The translations under genes and the position numbers were made by a program. Under the pieces are notes generated by a model. The model had not been told where the DNA came from and did no database searches. It saw only the letters and a list, made by a program, of their open reading frames with translations. A DNA stretch of 32,574 bases from Prochlorococcus sp. AG-686-P16 (GTDB taxonomy: Bacteria; Cyanobacteriota; Cyanobacteriia; PCC-6307; Cyanobiaceae), in contig QCVY01000003.1 in NCBI GenBank assembly GCA_003208695.1, forward strand, positions 1 through 32,574, given 5' to 3'. Positions 32,180-32,574 of the stretch are shown in pieces (positions within the stretch are counted from its first letter, which is position 1; every line of letters starts with the position of its first letter).

Positions 32180-32574
32180 AAATAGGAGACTAATTTTTAT
32201 TTAGTTCAGATCAAAGTTTAATTGGTTTAAATTCGCGCGGAAATATCAACTAAATGATCCAAATATTATTTACGTTCTTATTTTCTATAAAAGTAAAGTA
32301 TTAAACATTAGGTGCTTTCTGATAGGAGGTTTTTATAAGATTTAATTATGATATAAAAAATTTTTTTTAAAATCTACAGAGCTGAAAATTAAAAATATTA
32401 TTAATATACTGAACCTAATTATTTCGATTATTGGTAATCAAACCCCTCTCTCACAATGTTTATTTAATTTTAATTTAGAAAAATAATTAATAGATAAGTA
32501 TAAGTTATCAAAGACATAATATTTGCTATGCACATATATCAGGACTATGACCTATGCTTTATGTGACGGAAATA

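Overview
The window is AT-rich and reads as marine picocyanobacterial chromosome, most like high-light Prochlorococcus (inferred from gene content and low GC; no search was run). It is mostly core genes: an RNase II/R-like protein (5' end cut by the window), DUF2996, acsF/chlE, tldD-tldE(pmbA)-fmt, terC, mfd, a minus-strand block of cyanobacterial DUF genes (DUF4335, DUF3038, DUF2949), a UbiH-like monooxygenase, dapB, chlH, folP, tpiA, an S4-domain protein, an ABC exporter, carB, DUF3318, rsfS, a Ycf36/CGLD27-like protein, an asparaginase II-like protein and an initiator tRNA-Met with a strong terminator. The last ~1.35 kb after the tRNA is gene-poor. I found no convincing new multi-gene defence or mobile system. 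The best leads are: (1) the RNB-family protein appears to lack the catalytic aspartate cluster and the SPIRRY arginines while keeping its RNA-binding domains; (2) the DUF3038 gene has a 68-codon open, family-like extension upstream of its first ATG, with no ATG/GTG/TTG; (3) a similar upstream extension exists on the ABC exporter; (4) a DUF1651-like pseudogene with two in-frame stops and two overlapping unlisted small ORFs lie downstream of tRNA-fMet; (5) an unlisted 53-aa single-TM acidic-tail protein follows mfd.
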